Assembly: GCF_038066635.1 (NCBI RefSeq)
Contig: NZ_JBBUTI010000001.1
Location: forward strand, 124,001 to 188,000
From: Ideonella margarita
GTDB taxonomy: Bacteria; Pseudomonadota; Gammaproteobacteria; Burkholderiales; Burkholderiaceae_C
Direction of reading: 5' to 3'
Length of the DNA stretch: 64,000 nucleotides
This document shows positions 8,145 to 16,738 of the stretch, one piece after another. Below the pieces are notes generated by a model. The model saw only the letters and a program-made list of their open reading frames with translations. It was not told the origin of the DNA and made no database searches. Both the position numbers and the translations under genes were made by a program. The first letter of the stretch is position 1, and each line of letters starts with the position of its first letter.

Positions 8145-8519
8145 ATGAACGCCGTCGCCGAAACCCTGACCCCCAGCACCGAAGGCATGCCTGCTCCGCT
8201 GGTCTTTACCGATGCGGCTGCTGCCAAGGTGGCTGATCTGGTGGCCGAAGAAGGCAACCCCGAGCTGAAGCTGCGTGTCTTCGTGCAGGGCGGTGGCTGC
8301 TCGGGCTTCCAGTACGGTTTCACCTTTGACGAGATCGTGAACGCTGACGACACCCAGATGGGCAAGAACGGCGTGACGCTGCTGATCGACGCGATGAGCC
8401 TGCAGTACCTGGTCGGCGCCGAGATCGACTACAAGGAAGACCTGCAAGGCGCCCAGTTCGTCATCAAGAACCCGAACGCCACCACCACCTGCGGTTGCGG
8501 CTCCAGCTTCTCTGCTTGA
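8145..8519 (+). CDS. erpA: Iron-sulfur cluster insertion protein ErpA
   Basis: 124 aa, A-type Fe-S carrier that delivers clusters to apoproteins. The three conserved cysteines are present: C52 in GGGCSGFQYG, and C116 and C118 in the C-terminal CGCGSSFSA. An Ala-rich N-terminal extension of about 15 residues precedes the domain. AAAGG lies 5 bases before the ATG. It is 17 bases after the bactofilin gene and ends in two tandem hairpins. Confidence 0.97.
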   Translation: MNAVAETLTPSTEGMPAPLVFTDAAAAKVADLVAEEGNPELKLRVFVQGGGCSGFQYGFTFDEIVNADDTQMGKNGVTLLIDAMSLQYLVGAEIDYKEDLQGAQFVIKNPNATTTCGCGSSFSA

Positions 8520-8525
8520 GTGGCC

Positions 8526-8578
8526 GGCACCTGCGGGTGCCTTGCCAGCGAATCAGCCACCTTCGGGTGGCTTTTTTT
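8526..8578 (+). terminator. Tandem hairpin terminator after erpA
   Basis: The first hairpin is GGCACC-TGCG-GGTGCC (8526-8541). The second is AGCCACC-TTCG-GGTGGCT (8555-8572), followed directly by a run of T residues to 8578. The second is a textbook intrinsic terminator. Confidence 0.9.
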
Positions 8579-8593
8579 CGTTCGTACCTTGAA

Positions 8594-9772
8594 TCAGGCG
8601 GGGTACAGCGCACCCAGCACGCGGGGCCCGCGGGCGCCCGTCACTTCGGCCCGATTGCCGGCATCGCGCTGGCAGAACGCGCGGGCCAGCCAGGCAAAAG
8701 CCACGGCCTCGACCTGCATGGCGGGCACGCCGGCCGAGTCGGTGGCCGCCACGCGCCAGCCGGGCAGCAGGGCCGCCAGGCGACGCATCAGGTGGTCGTT
8801 CAAGGCGCCGCCGCCGCACACCAGCAAGTCCCGGGTGCCGGGCAGGCTGTGCTGCGTCAGGGCGTCACAGGCAGCGCGGGCCGTGAATTCGGTCAGCGTG
8901 GCTTGCACGTCCACCGGCGCCACATCGCCATGGCTGGCCAGTTGGCGGGTGAGCCACGCCACATTGAACAGGTCGCGGCCGGTGCTCTTGGGCGGGCGCT
9001 GGGCCAGAAAGGGCTCTGAAAGCAGCTGTTCGAGCAGGGCAGCGTTTACCGTGCCGCTGGCGGCCCAGGCGCCGCCACGGTCAAACGGCTGGCCCAGGTG
9101 CTGCTGGCACCAGTGGTCCATCAGGGCATTGGCCGGGCCGCAGTCAAAGCCGGTCACGCGGCCTGCAGCGTCGTTGCGGGCGGGCAGCACGCTGAGGTTG
9201 CCGATGCCGCCAAGGTTGAGCACCGCGCGCGGCGCATCGGCCAGGGCGAACAGTTCGGCGTGACAGGCTGGCACCAGAGGCGCACCCTGGCCGCCGGCGG
9301 CCACGTCGCGGCTGCGGAAATCGCAGACCACGTCGATGCCGCACAACTCCGCCAGCAGGGCGCCGTTGTTGAGCTGGCAGGTGTAGCCGGTGCCGTCGAA
9401 TTCAGCCGGGCGGTGCCGCACGGTCTGGCCATGTGAGCCGACGGCTGTGATTTCACGCGGCATGCAGCCGGTCTGGTCCAGCAACTGGTGCACCACCGAG
9501 GCCTGCAGGCGGGCCAGCGCGTTGGCGGCCAGCGTGCCCATGTGCAGCTCGTTATGGCCGGCCAGATTCAGGGCCAGCAGGGTCTGGCGCAGCTCTTCCG
9601 GCATCGGTGCAAAGACATGCGCCAGCGTTTGCAGCCGCGCGCCAGTGCCGCCTTGACCGCGGAAACGTGCAATCACGCCGTCCACGCCGTCGGTCGACGT
9701 GCCCGACATCAGCCCGATGAAGAGCGGGTCGGTTCCGGCGGGGTTGGCGTGTGGGGTGCCGGGCAGCGGCAA
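8594..9772 (-). CDS. anmK: Anhydro-N-acetylmuramic acid kinase
   Basis: 392 aa. Phosphorylates and opens 1,6-anhydroMurNAc to give MurNAc-6-phosphate in cell-wall recycling; cytoplasmic. The ATP-binding motif GLMSGTSTDGVDG is at about 20-32, and GSHGQTVRHRP, LNLGGIGN and DCGPANALMD follow as in the ASKHA-fold family. The only plausible start is TTG at 9772, because no ATG or GTG precedes the phosphate-binding loop. It begins 5 bases after the stop of the M23 peptidase, so both wall-turnover genes are cotranscribed. Confidence 0.95.
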   Translation of the reverse strand: MPLPGTPHANPAGTDPLFIGLMSGTSTDGVDGVIARFRGQGGTGARLQTLAHVFAPMPEELRQTLLALNLAGHNELHMGTLAANALARLQASVVHQLLDQTGCMPREITAVGSHGQTVRHRPAEFDGTGYTCQLNNGALLAELCGIDVVCDFRSRDVAAGGQGAPLVPACHAELFALADAPRAVLNLGGIGNLSVLPARNDAAGRVTGFDCGPANALMDHWCQQHLGQPFDRGGAWAASGTVNAALLEQLLSEPFLAQRPPKSTGRDLFNVAWLTRQLASHGDVAPVDVQATLTEFTARAACDALTQHSLPGTRDLLVCGGGALNDHLMRRLAALLPGWRVAATDSAGVPAMQVEAVAFAWLARAFCQRDAGNRAEVTGARGPRVLGALYPA

Positions 9773-9777
9773 GTGGC

Positions 9778-11169
9778 TTACTCGATGCGCCGGCCGGGCT
9801 GGCCACGCAGATCGTCGGCCACATCCAGCTGGGTCTTCAGCTTCAAGGCTGCCTGCAGGAAGCGCGGACGCTGCTGCGGGTTCAGCGTGAAGGTTTCAGA
9901 TGCCTTGGCGATCACCATCGGGTCTTGGTGGCGGCCGGCCACGCGGAATTCGAAGTGCAGGTGCGGCCCGGTGGCCCAGCCAGTGGCGCCCACTGCGCCA
10001 ACACGCTGGCCCTGGTCGATGCGCTGGCCCTTGCGCACGTCAATGCGGCTCAGGTGGGCATACACGGTCAGGCGATCGCCGCTGTGGCGCACTTGCACGA
10101 CATTGCCGTAGCCGTTCTGCTGGCCGGCGAAATCGACCACGCCGTCGCCGACGCTGCGCACCGGCGTGCCGGTGGGAGCGCCGTAGTCCACGCCCAGGTG
10201 GGCGCGCCAGGTCTGGTGGATCGGGTGGAAACGCATCGCGAAGCCGGAGGTGACCCGCGAAAACTCCATCGGGCTGGCCAGGAAGCTGCGACGCTTGCTC
10301 TGACCGTTGAAGTCGAAGTAGCCGCCCTTGCCCTCGCCGAACCACGCGCCCTGGTAGGTCTTGCCGTTGTTGATGAACTCGGCCGCCAGCACCTTGCCGC
10401 TGCCCTGGTTCCAGTTGATCGGCTCGCCGTCAGCCGTGAGTGCCTCATAGACCACGGCAAAGGTATCGCCCTTGCGCAGTTCGCGGTGGAAGTCGATGTC
10501 GCCCGAGAACATCTCGGCCATCTGCACGGCGACGGCGTCGGGAATGCCGGCGTCGTCGGTGGCAGCAAACAGCGAGGAGCGGATCGTGCCGCTGGCCAGG
10601 CGCGAGGTTTTCTCCAGCGGGGCCAGCTCCAGCGATGCGTGCCACTGGCCATCGGCCTGGCGCAGGCTCAACCGGGTGAACTGCTGGATGTCGGTGGCGT
10701 CGCCATTGGCGGGGTAGCGGGCCTGCAGCGATTGCAGGCGGCCGTCGGCGCCCACGCTGACGGTGACCAGCTTGCCGGCGCGGCCTTCCAGCAGCCGGCG
10801 GGCGACGCTGTCATTGCGGATCCAGTTGGCCGCGACGCTGTCTTGCACACCCAGGCGGCGCAGCAGCGATTCGGCGCTGTCGCCCGGACGGGTCACGTCG
10901 TTGCGTTGCAGGGCCATGCGCAGGCCTGCCAGCGCTTCGAGCTGGCTGTCGATGCTGCTGTGCGGCACGACGGCTTCCTCGATGACGCGCACCGGCAACT
11001 CGGCTGCGTCGGGCGCCATCGGCGCAATGCCGAAAGCTGCCACGCCGAAGCCAGCCAGGAGGGAGAGCACGGCCATCGAGATGCCGCGGCGGTGGGTGTG
11101 CAGACGGGTGCCCAGCGCCTGAGCGCGCTCGGGCAGGGTCTGCAGGAATCGGGAGACCAACGAAGTCAA
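9778..11169 (-). CDS. M23 family metallopeptidase (peptidoglycan endopeptidase)
   Basis: About 463 aa from TTG 11169. The frame stays open to 11283 but the extra residues look non-coding, and ATG 11076 (433 aa) is an alternative. A single hydrophobic segment (AVLSLLAGFGVAAFGIAP) anchors the protein in the inner membrane. A long periplasmic region with an OapA/LytM-associated-type domain follows, then LytM/M23 near the C-terminus. Zinc motifs are HLGVDYG and HLHFEFR, with the helper YAHLSRI. It probably cuts peptide cross-links during growth or division. It lies upstream of anmK and divergent from tyrS. Confidence 0.88.
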   Translation of the reverse strand: MTSLVSRFLQTLPERAQALGTRLHTHRRGISMAVLSLLAGFGVAAFGIAPMAPDAAELPVRVIEEAVVPHSSIDSQLEALAGLRMALQRNDVTRPGDSAESLLRRLGVQDSVAANWIRNDSVARRLLEGRAGKLVTVSVGADGRLQSLQARYPANGDATDIQQFTRLSLRQADGQWHASLELAPLEKTSRLASGTIRSSLFAATDDAGIPDAVAVQMAEMFSGDIDFHRELRKGDTFAVVYEALTADGEPINWNQGSGKVLAAEFINNGKTYQGAWFGEGKGGYFDFNGQSKRRSFLASPMEFSRVTSGFAMRFHPIHQTWRAHLGVDYGAPTGTPVRSVGDGVVDFAGQQNGYGNVVQVRHSGDRLTVYAHLSRIDVRKGQRIDQGQRVGAVGATGWATGPHLHFEFRVAGRHQDPMVIAKASETFTLNPQQRPRFLQAALKLKTQLDVADDLRGQPGRRIE

Positions 11170-11397
11170 GATGCGGATGCCGGTGCCGGAGTCAGTGTTC
11201 GGGGAAGCGCGCCGGGCGTGCTTCGTCGGAGGTGCTGTTTGCGCCGCCCGTAGAATCGGGCGCCTCCTGCAGACAGCTTGCAAGGAACATCACTAGCACG
11301 CTGCGTGCCCGTCTTTGCGGGCTGCGCTTCGCGCGTCAACGAGTATAACAATCCGGCTCCTGGCCCCAGACCCGGAAAACCACTGGCAGCTTCACCC
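11170..11397. promoter_or_regulatory. Divergent intergenic region, M23 peptidase / tyrS
   Basis: 228 bases between two divergent genes, so it should hold both promoters. A TATAAC at 11344-11349 could be a -10 for tyrS, but no good -35 stands at the right distance. No T-box-like or other leader structure is recognised. Confidence 0.3.
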
Positions 11398-12651
11398 ATG
11401 TCCGACTCCGTTTCCGCCACCTCCGCCACCCCTGCGCCGGCCGCGCCCTTGAGCGACAAGGTCAGGGAAGCCCTGGCCGTCAGCCTGCGTGGTTGCGCCG
11501 AGCTCCTGCCCGAGGCGGACTGGGTCAAGAAGCTGCAGCGTTCGGAGGCCACCGGCCAGCCGCTGCGCATCAAGCTGGGCCTGGACCCCACCGCCCCCGA
11601 CATCCACCTGGGCCACACGGTGGTGCTCAACAAGATGCGCCAGCTGCAGGACCTGGGTCACCGCGTGATCTTCCTGATCGGTGACTTCACCTCGCTGATC
11701 GGTGATCCGTCGGGCCGCAACAGCACCCGCCCGCCGCTGACCAAGGAGCAGATCGAGGCCAACGCCCAGACCTACTACAAGCAGGCCAGCCTGGTGCTCG
11801 ACCCGAGCAAGACCGAGATTCGCTACAACAGCGAGTGGTGCGACCAGCTGGGCGCGCGCGGCATGATCCAGCTCGCCGCCAAGTACACGCTGGCCCGCCT
11901 GCTGGAGCGCGACGACTTCACCAAGCGCTACCAGGCCAATGTGCCGATCTCGATGCACGAGCTGCTGTACCCGCTGATGCAGGGCTACGACTCGGTCGCT
12001 TTGAAGAGCGATCTGGAGCTCGGCGGCACCGACCAGAAGTTCAACCTGCTGGTAGGCCGCGCCTTGCAGGCCGAGTACGGCCAGGAAGCCCAGTGCGTGC
12101 TGACCATGCCGCTGCTGGAAGGCCTGGATGGCGTCGAGAAGATGTCGAAGTCGAAGAACAATTACATCGGCATCACCGAGCCGGCCAACAGCATGTTCGC
12201 CAAGGTGCTGTCGATCAGCGACACGCAGATGTGGAAGTGGTTCACGCTGCTGAGCTTCCGCAGCGAAGGCGAGATCGCCGGCCTGAAGGCCGAGGTCGAG
12301 GCGGGCCGCAACCCGAAGGAAGCCAAGGTGCTGCTGGCCAAGGAGATCACGGCCCGCTTCCACGACGCCGCTGCGGCTGAAGCGGCCGAGCAGGACTTCA
12401 ACAACCGCGCCAAGGGCGGCATTCCCGATGACCTGCCCGAGGTGTCGCTGAGCGGTGCGCCCATGGCCATCGGCGCGCTGCTGAAGGCCGCCAACCTGGT
12501 GGCCAGCGGCAGCGAAGGCCTGCGCATGGTGGAGCAGGGTGGCGTGCGCATTGACGGCGCCGTGGTCAGTGACAAGGCGCTGAAGGTGGGCGCGGGTACG
12601 ATGGTGGTGCAGGTTGGCAAGCGCAAGTTCGCGCGCGTCACGCTGGCCTGA
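11398..12651 (+). CDS. tyrS: Tyrosyl-tRNA synthetase
   Basis: 417 aa. Class Ic aminoacyl-tRNA synthetase that charges tRNA-Tyr. The signature HLGH (HIGH motif) is at 70-73 and KMSKS at 248-252. The C-terminal about 65 residues form the S4 RNA-binding domain (GGVRIDGAVVSDKALKVG). ATG 11398 gives MSDSVSATSATPAP, a variable Ala/Ser-rich N-terminus; earlier in-frame codons have no ribosome site. dtd, which removes D-Tyr from tRNA-Tyr, lies about 2 kb downstream. Confidence 0.97.
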   Translation: MSDSVSATSATPAPAAPLSDKVREALAVSLRGCAELLPEADWVKKLQRSEATGQPLRIKLGLDPTAPDIHLGHTVVLNKMRQLQDLGHRVIFLIGDFTSLIGDPSGRNSTRPPLTKEQIEANAQTYYKQASLVLDPSKTEIRYNSEWCDQLGARGMIQLAAKYTLARLLERDDFTKRYQANVPISMHELLYPLMQGYDSVALKSDLELGGTDQKFNLLVGRALQAEYGQEAQCVLTMPLLEGLDGVEKMSKSKNNYIGITEPANSMFAKVLSISDTQMWKWFTLLSFRSEGEIAGLKAEVEAGRNPKEAKVLLAKEITARFHDAAAAEAAEQDFNNRAKGGIPDDLPEVSLSGAPMAIGALLKAANLVASGSEGLRMVEQGGVRIDGAVVSDKALKVGAGTMVVQVGKRKFARVTLA

Positions 12652-12677
12652 ACCACTGACGATTCCGGAGACTGCCC

Positions 12678-13100
12678 ATGACCCGTATTTCCTTGTTCGC
12701 CCGCCTCGCGCTGGCTGGTGTGGCCCTGGTGGGCGGCGCGGCCTTGGCCGCCGATGCGCCGGCCGCCGTGACCACGGCCAGCGGCCTGGTTTATCAAGAG
12801 CAGAAGGCTGGCCAGGGTGACAGCCCGGCGGCGACCGATGTGGTGCGCGTGCACTACCGCGGCACGCTCGCCAGCGGCAAGGAATTCGACAGCTCCTACG
12901 GCCGCGGCCAGCCGGCCGAATTCCCGCTGAACCGCGTGATTCCGTGCTGGACCGAAGGCCTGCAGAAGATGAAGATTGGCGGCAAGGCCCGCCTCACCTG
13001 CCCGCCGGAGATTGCCTACGGCTCTCGCGGTGCCGGTGGCGTGATTCCGGCCAATGCCACGCTGACCTTTGAGGTGGAGCTGCTCGGCATCAAGCGCTGA
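12678..13100 (+). CDS. Periplasmic FKBP-type peptidyl-prolyl isomerase
   Basis: 140 aa with a Sec signal peptide (about residues 1-25, ending GGAALAADA) and one FKBP domain. Family elements seen are VHYRGTLASGKEFDSSY, the W-containing active-site segment PCWTEGLQKM, GGKARLTCPPEIAYG and IPANATLTFEVELL. Catalyses cis-trans isomerisation of Xaa-Pro bonds, here in the periplasm. Two cysteines (in PCWTE and TCPPE) could pair. GGAG lies 7 bases before the ATG. It follows tyrS by 26 bases and is likely cotranscribed. Confidence 0.93.
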   Translation: MTRISLFARLALAGVALVGGAALAADAPAAVTTASGLVYQEQKAGQGDSPAATDVVRVHYRGTLASGKEFDSSYGRGQPAEFPLNRVIPCWTEGLQKMKIGGKARLTCPPEIAYGSRGAGGVIPANATLTFEVELLGIKR

Positions 13101-13142
13101 GCCTTTGGGGCCAGGCACGCGCCCGGCCTTGACGCACTTCAC

Positions 13143-14123
13143 TCAAGGCGGCGGCAGGCCCAGCTCCTGCCGGGTGGCTTCCACCGCGTCCGACCAGGCG
13201 CGGTCGCCGGCTTGCACGCGGCGTGACGCCTGCTGCCAGGCCGCTGCAGCCGCAGCCCGCTGCCCCAACTGCTGCCGCACCACCGCGAGGTTGTTCCAGG
13301 CGGCCGTGCTGTCGGTCGACTTGGCCAGCCGCTCGAAAACGGTGGCCGCCTCCGCCGGCTGCTGCGTGGCCAGCAGCGCGTTGCCCCAGCCCATCGCCAA
13401 CAGTTCTGATGCCGCGTGGCGCATGCTGCCGGCCCGCCACGCCGGCAGGGTGGCCGCAGGCCCCTGGCTGCGCTCGAAGGCCAGCAGCGTGGCGCCCAAC
13501 GCGGTCGGGTCGGTCTCGACCGGCAACTCACCGGGCGGCAAGGCCACCATGGCCCAGTGCTGGCTGCGCGCCCAGGTGTGCTCCAGCGTGTGCAGCGGCC
13601 AGGCCGCGGCGGCCTGGGTGCCGGTGTGCAGCAAGGCCTGGTGGGCCGGGCGGTCCAGGCCCACTAGCACGGCGTAGTGCCAGCGCGGCCAGATTGGCAG
13701 ACTCAGGTTCAGCAACAGGCCAGCCGGTCTGCCCTTCTGAAGCTCCTGCCACACGGCGTTCAGGGTGGGCTTGAGCACATGTGGCACCCGCCCGTGGCGT
13801 CGCGTGGCCGCCAGCATCTCGATCTGCAGGCTGCCATTGCGGCCGGGCAGGTAGACCTCGCGCACCAGTTGCGCCAGGGGCACCTTGATGCCAGACGCGG
13901 CCAGCAGCATGGCCAGCGTGGCCGGGCCGCAGAGCTCGTCGTCCTGCGGCACCAGCGGCGTCGCGGCACGAAGGTCGACACGGTCCGCCTGACCGGGGGC
14001 CGGTGCTTCACGCAACCAGCGCGCGGTCATCGGCGCGTCCAGCGCCGTCGCGCAACCGCCCACGCCGGTGGTGGCCCACGCCGCTGCGTGGGTGAGCCAG
14101 CGGCGGCGTGAGGCTGGCTGCAT
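13143..14123 (-). CDS. PA2778-type C39-like cysteine peptidase with TPR-like tail
   Basis: 326 aa. The N-terminus looks like a lipoprotein signal (VGGC, lipidated Cys at 24). The C39-like peptidase domain has an oxyanion Gln (Q60), catalytic Cys C65 in ELCGPATLAML, and a His/Asp pair in WHYAVLVGLD (H149, D157). The C-terminal about 110 residues are Ala-rich helical repeats of TPR type. I recognise it as the PA2778 family, usually found next to PA2779-type proteins as here (5 bases apart). It should act in the periplasm. The likely substrate is the small partner, but that is inference. Confidence 0.8.
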   Translation of the reverse strand: MQPASRRRWLTHAAAWATTGVGGCATALDAPMTARWLREAPAPGQADRVDLRAATPLVPQDDELCGPATLAMLLAASGIKVPLAQLVREVYLPGRNGSLQIEMLAATRRHGRVPHVLKPTLNAVWQELQKGRPAGLLLNLSLPIWPRWHYAVLVGLDRPAHQALLHTGTQAAAAWPLHTLEHTWARSQHWAMVALPPGELPVETDPTALGATLLAFERSQGPAATLPAWRAGSMRHAASELLAMGWGNALLATQQPAEAATVFERLAKSTDSTAAWNNLAVVRQQLGQRAAAAAAWQQASRRVQAGDRAWSDAVEATRQELGLPPP

Positions 14124-14128
14124 GGGTG

Positions 14129-14524
14129 TCAGCGGACTGAGCGGGTGAAGGGGAACACCTTGGTCAGGCCCAGGATGTCCGTCACCAGCAGCAGCACGAA
14201 GATGAAGACCAGCGTGCCGATGATGTCGCCCGCGCCGGCCGGGGCGGTATCCATCTGTTGCGCCATCCAGGCGGCTTCGGCGTCGCTCATCGCGTTCACG
14301 CGGGCCTGCACCTCTTCGACGCTCACGCCCCGGGCCTGCAGGCCCGCGACTACGTCGGCGCGCTCCAGCGCGGCCTGCACCTGGGCGCGGGCCGCGTCTT
14401 GCGAGGCGGCCGGGGCGGCCAGTTCAGCCGTGGTGATCACGCCGGCATGGGCGGTGGAGGCGAAGCCGGCGAAGCTCAGGCTGGCAGCAAGCAACCAGGT
14501 GAAGGGGCGTGATGAACGGGTCAT
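14129..14524 (-). CDS. PA2779-type small secreted/membrane protein (DUF6627-like)
   Basis: 131 aa from ATG 14524 (CCGGAG upstream); the same frame extends further but only as a non-coding read-through. A signal peptide ends near residue 27 (STAHA). A helical domain with heptad-like spacing follows (about 40-92, including SDAEAAWMAQQMD). A short APAGAGD linker sits at 94-100, then one transmembrane helix (102-119) and a basic tail TKVFPFTRSVR. The function of the family is unknown. It is first of a two-gene unit with the PA2778-type peptidase. Confidence 0.8.
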   Translation of the reverse strand: MTRSSRPFTWLLAASLSFAGFASTAHAGVITTAELAAPAASQDAARAQVQAALERADVVAGLQARGVSVEEVQARVNAMSDAEAAWMAQQMDTAPAGAGDIIGTLVFIFVLLLVTDILGLTKVFPFTRSVR

Positions 14525-14710
14525 GGAACTACTCCGGAAAGACAGGGGGTGGCAGGCCGGATGTGGCGCTGCATCGCGGGGCCGATGGTAGGCCCGGGCG
14601 GGCTGCCAGTTTGTCCATCCAGCATGGTGGATGTGTGCAGATGTGTCTGTGCGCTCGCGCGACAATGAAGGCAGATTGCCCTGCCCACCTACCTCGGACA
14701 CCGTTTTCCC
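14525..14710. promoter_or_regulatory. Divergent region PA2779-like / dtd with inverted repeat
   Basis: 186 bases separating divergent genes. CATCCA-N6-TGGATG at 14616-14633 is a perfect 6+6 inverted repeat and could be an operator for the peptidase pair. No clear -10/-35 combination was found. Confidence 0.3.
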
Positions 14711-15169
14711 ATGATGGCCTTGATCCAGCGCGTGCGCCGCGCCCATGTTGACGTCGCCGGTCAGACCATCGGCGCCATCGGGCCGGGCGTGCTGGTGCTG
14801 GTGTGCGCCGAGCCGGACGACACACCGGCCCACGGCCAGCGCCTGCTCGACAAGCTGCTCAAGCTGCGCATCTTCAGTGATGAGGCCGGCAAGATGAACC
14901 GCCCCCTGACCGACCTGGACGGGCAGGGCACGATGGGCGGCTTGCTGCTGGTGTCGCAGTTCACCCTGGCGGCCAATACCGCAGGCGGCAACCGACCGAG
15001 CTTCACGGCAGCGGCGCCACCCGCGCTGGGCCGCGCCCTGTATGACGACCTTGTGCAGCGGGCGCGCGCCGCACACCCTGATGTGGCCACCGGCGAGTTC
15101 GGTGCAGACATGCAGGTGCATCTGGTCAACGACGGCCCCGTCACCATCCCGATGCGGATCACGGCCTGA
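14711..15169 (+). CDS. dtd: D-aminoacyl-tRNA deacylase
   Basis: 152 aa, typical length. Hydrolyses D-amino acids (classically D-Tyr) and glycine wrongly attached to tRNA. Family motifs are intact: SQFTLAANT (the active-site SQF(T)L motif) and the cross-subunit Gly-cisPro-type segment near the C-terminus (NDGPVTIPM). MNRPL is also present. Two Met codons open the frame (14711 and 14714); either is possible. A 9-bp-stem terminator starts 8 bases after the stop. Confidence 0.96.
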   Translation: MMALIQRVRRAHVDVAGQTIGAIGPGVLVLVCAEPDDTPAHGQRLLDKLLKLRIFSDEAGKMNRPLTDLDGQGTMGGLLLVSQFTLAANTAGGNRPSFTAAAPPALGRALYDDLVQRARAAHPDVATGEFGADMQVHLVNDGPVTIPMRITA

Positions 15170-15176
15170 AACGGGA

Positions 15177-15198
15177 AAGGGCACCCGAAGGTGCCCTT
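15177..15198. terminator. Terminator after dtd (convergent with Bug receptor gene)
   Basis: AAGGGCACC-CGAA-GGTGCCCTT is a perfect 9-bp stem with a tetraloop. It has no long T-run, but its symmetry suits both converging transcripts. Confidence 0.65.
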
Positions 15199-15235
15199 GG
15201 TGCGCGGCTGAGCCGTGTGTGACCAGCTGGCGTGA

Positions 15236-16216
15236 TTAGTCGGCGTATTGGCCAGCGGCCTTGATGACCGGGCCCCACTTGTTCAGCTCGGCTTCGACGA
15301 ACTTCTTGTGCTCGGCCGGGTTGACGCGGGCATCGGTGACGATGACGGCGCCCAGGGCTTCTTCACGCTTGATGAACTCGGCGTCCTTCAGCGCAGTCTT
15401 GAGGGCGGCGTTGAACTTGTCCAGCACGGCCTTCGGCGTGCCCTTCGGTGCGTACAGGCCGTGCCAGATCGACACGTTGAAGCCCTTCAGGCCGGCTTCA
15501 TCCAGCGTCGGCAGCTTCGACAGCGACGGCGTGGTCAGCTTCTTGGCGGTGGTCACGGCGAAGGCCTTGACCTTGCCCGATTCGATCTGGCTGGTCGTGT
15601 TGGTGGTCTGGTCGCACATGATGTCGACCTGGCCGCCGAGCAGGTCGGTCATGGCCGGTGCGGTGCCCTTGTACGGCACGGTGGTCATGTCGATCTTCAT
15701 GCTCTGCTGGAACAGCAGGCCGCACAGGTGCGACGCTGACCCCAGACCCGCGTTGGCCATGTTGATCTTGCCCTTGTTGGCGTCGAGCCACTTGGCGAGT
15801 TCAGCGTAGTTGTTGGCGGGCAGGGTGCTGCGGCCGATCACGGTCATGGGCACTTCGTTGATCATGCCCATGTACTCGAAGTCGTCGAGCGTCTTGTACT
15901 GCATGTTGCGGTACAGGGCCGGCGACGTGGCCATGCCGATGTGGTGCAGCAGCACGGTGTAGCCATCAGGCGCAGCCTTGGCCACCTTGGTGGCGCCCAG
16001 CGTGCCGCCGGCGCCGCCGACGTTCTCGATCACGATGGTGCCGCCCATCGGCTTGCGCAGGGCTTCGGCCAGGTCACGGGCGACCTTGTCGGTCGGGCCG
16101 CCAGCGGCGAACGGCACGACGATGGTGATCGGCTTTTCCGGGTACTCGGCAAAGGCCGACACGGAGGTGGCCAGCAGTGCAGCGGCTGCGCTCAGGGTCA
16201 GGTGGCGACGAAGCAT
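15236..16216 (-). CDS. Bug-family (TctC-like) periplasmic solute receptor
   Basis: 326 aa with a Sec signal peptide (1-23, ending SVSAFA). Tripartite tricarboxylate transporter receptor fold: PITIVVPFAAGGPTDKVAR, IENVGGAGGTLGA and KAAPDGYTVLL are the family signatures around the ligand carboxylate. Binds an unknown, probably carboxylated, small molecule in the periplasm. No TctA/TctB membrane genes are nearby, which is normal for the expanded Bug family of Burkholderiales. AGGAG precedes the ATG at 16216. Confidence 0.93.
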   Translation of the reverse strand: MLRRHLTLSAAAALLATSVSAFAEYPEKPITIVVPFAAGGPTDKVARDLAEALRKPMGGTIVIENVGGAGGTLGATKVAKAAPDGYTVLLHHIGMATSPALYRNMQYKTLDDFEYMGMINEVPMTVIGRSTLPANNYAELAKWLDANKGKINMANAGLGSASHLCGLLFQQSMKIDMTTVPYKGTAPAMTDLLGGQVDIMCDQTTNTTSQIESGKVKAFAVTTAKKLTTPSLSKLPTLDEAGLKGFNVSIWHGLYAPKGTPKAVLDKFNAALKTALKDAEFIKREEALGAVIVTDARVNPAEHKKFVEAELNKWGPVIKAAGQYAD

Positions 16217-16355
16217 GGGGATGTCTCCTGGGTCTAACGACAAGTTGTGAGGGTGATCGTAGAGGCGGCTTTTGGCGGCGCCATCGCGGGAACTACGTAA
16301 GTGCACGCGGCGCCGTTACCATTTCGGACACCTTTTCACACCCTTGAGTTCCCAC

Positions 16356-16712
16356 ATGAGCGAGATCGTCGTTTTTGACCAGCCCGCCACCCCTCCGGTG
16401 ATCGACCAACCCCGTGAGGAGCGCCGCGAGGTCGGCGTGCCTGACCGCCTGACCTGGTCGCTCTATGAAAGCGGCCCCGAGGGCCTGGCGGCCGGCATCT
16501 GGGAGTGCGGGCCAGGCCGCTGGCGCATTGCCTTCGGCCCGCGTGAGCACGAGTACTTCGTCGTGCTGTCAGGCCGGGCCCGCATCCACAGTGCGTCGGG
16601 CGCGGTGACGGACATCGGCCCGGGCCAGGCGGTCATCATTCCGGCGAACTTCCAGGGCTCGTTCGAAGTGCTGGAGCGGGTGCGCAAGCACTTCGTCGTC
16701 GTCGAGCAATGA
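16356..16712 (+). CDS. Small cupin-domain protein
   Basis: 118 aa, one RmlC-like cupin (DUF861/EutQ-type). The strand HEYFVVLSGRARIHSA corresponds to cupin motif 1, and GPGQAVIIPANFQGSFEV to motif 2. The canonical metal-binding His set is incomplete: only H544-region His is kept and motif 2 has no His, so the protein may not bind metal in the usual way. Cytoplasmic, no signal peptide. It is divergent from the Bug receptor and convergent with the PaaK-like ligase; function unknown. Confidence 0.75.
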   Translation: MSEIVVFDQPATPPVIDQPREERREVGVPDRLTWSLYESGPEGLAAGIWECGPGRWRIAFGPREHEYFVVLSGRARIHSASGAVTDIGPGQAVIIPANFQGSFEVLERVRKHFVVVEQ

Positions 16713-16738
16713 GGCAGTCGCCAGCCTGACGCACGGGT

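Noticed and set aside
12614..12820. Small plus-strand open frame overlapping tyrS and the FKBP gene
   Set aside because: It is out of frame with both genes and lacks a ribosome site.
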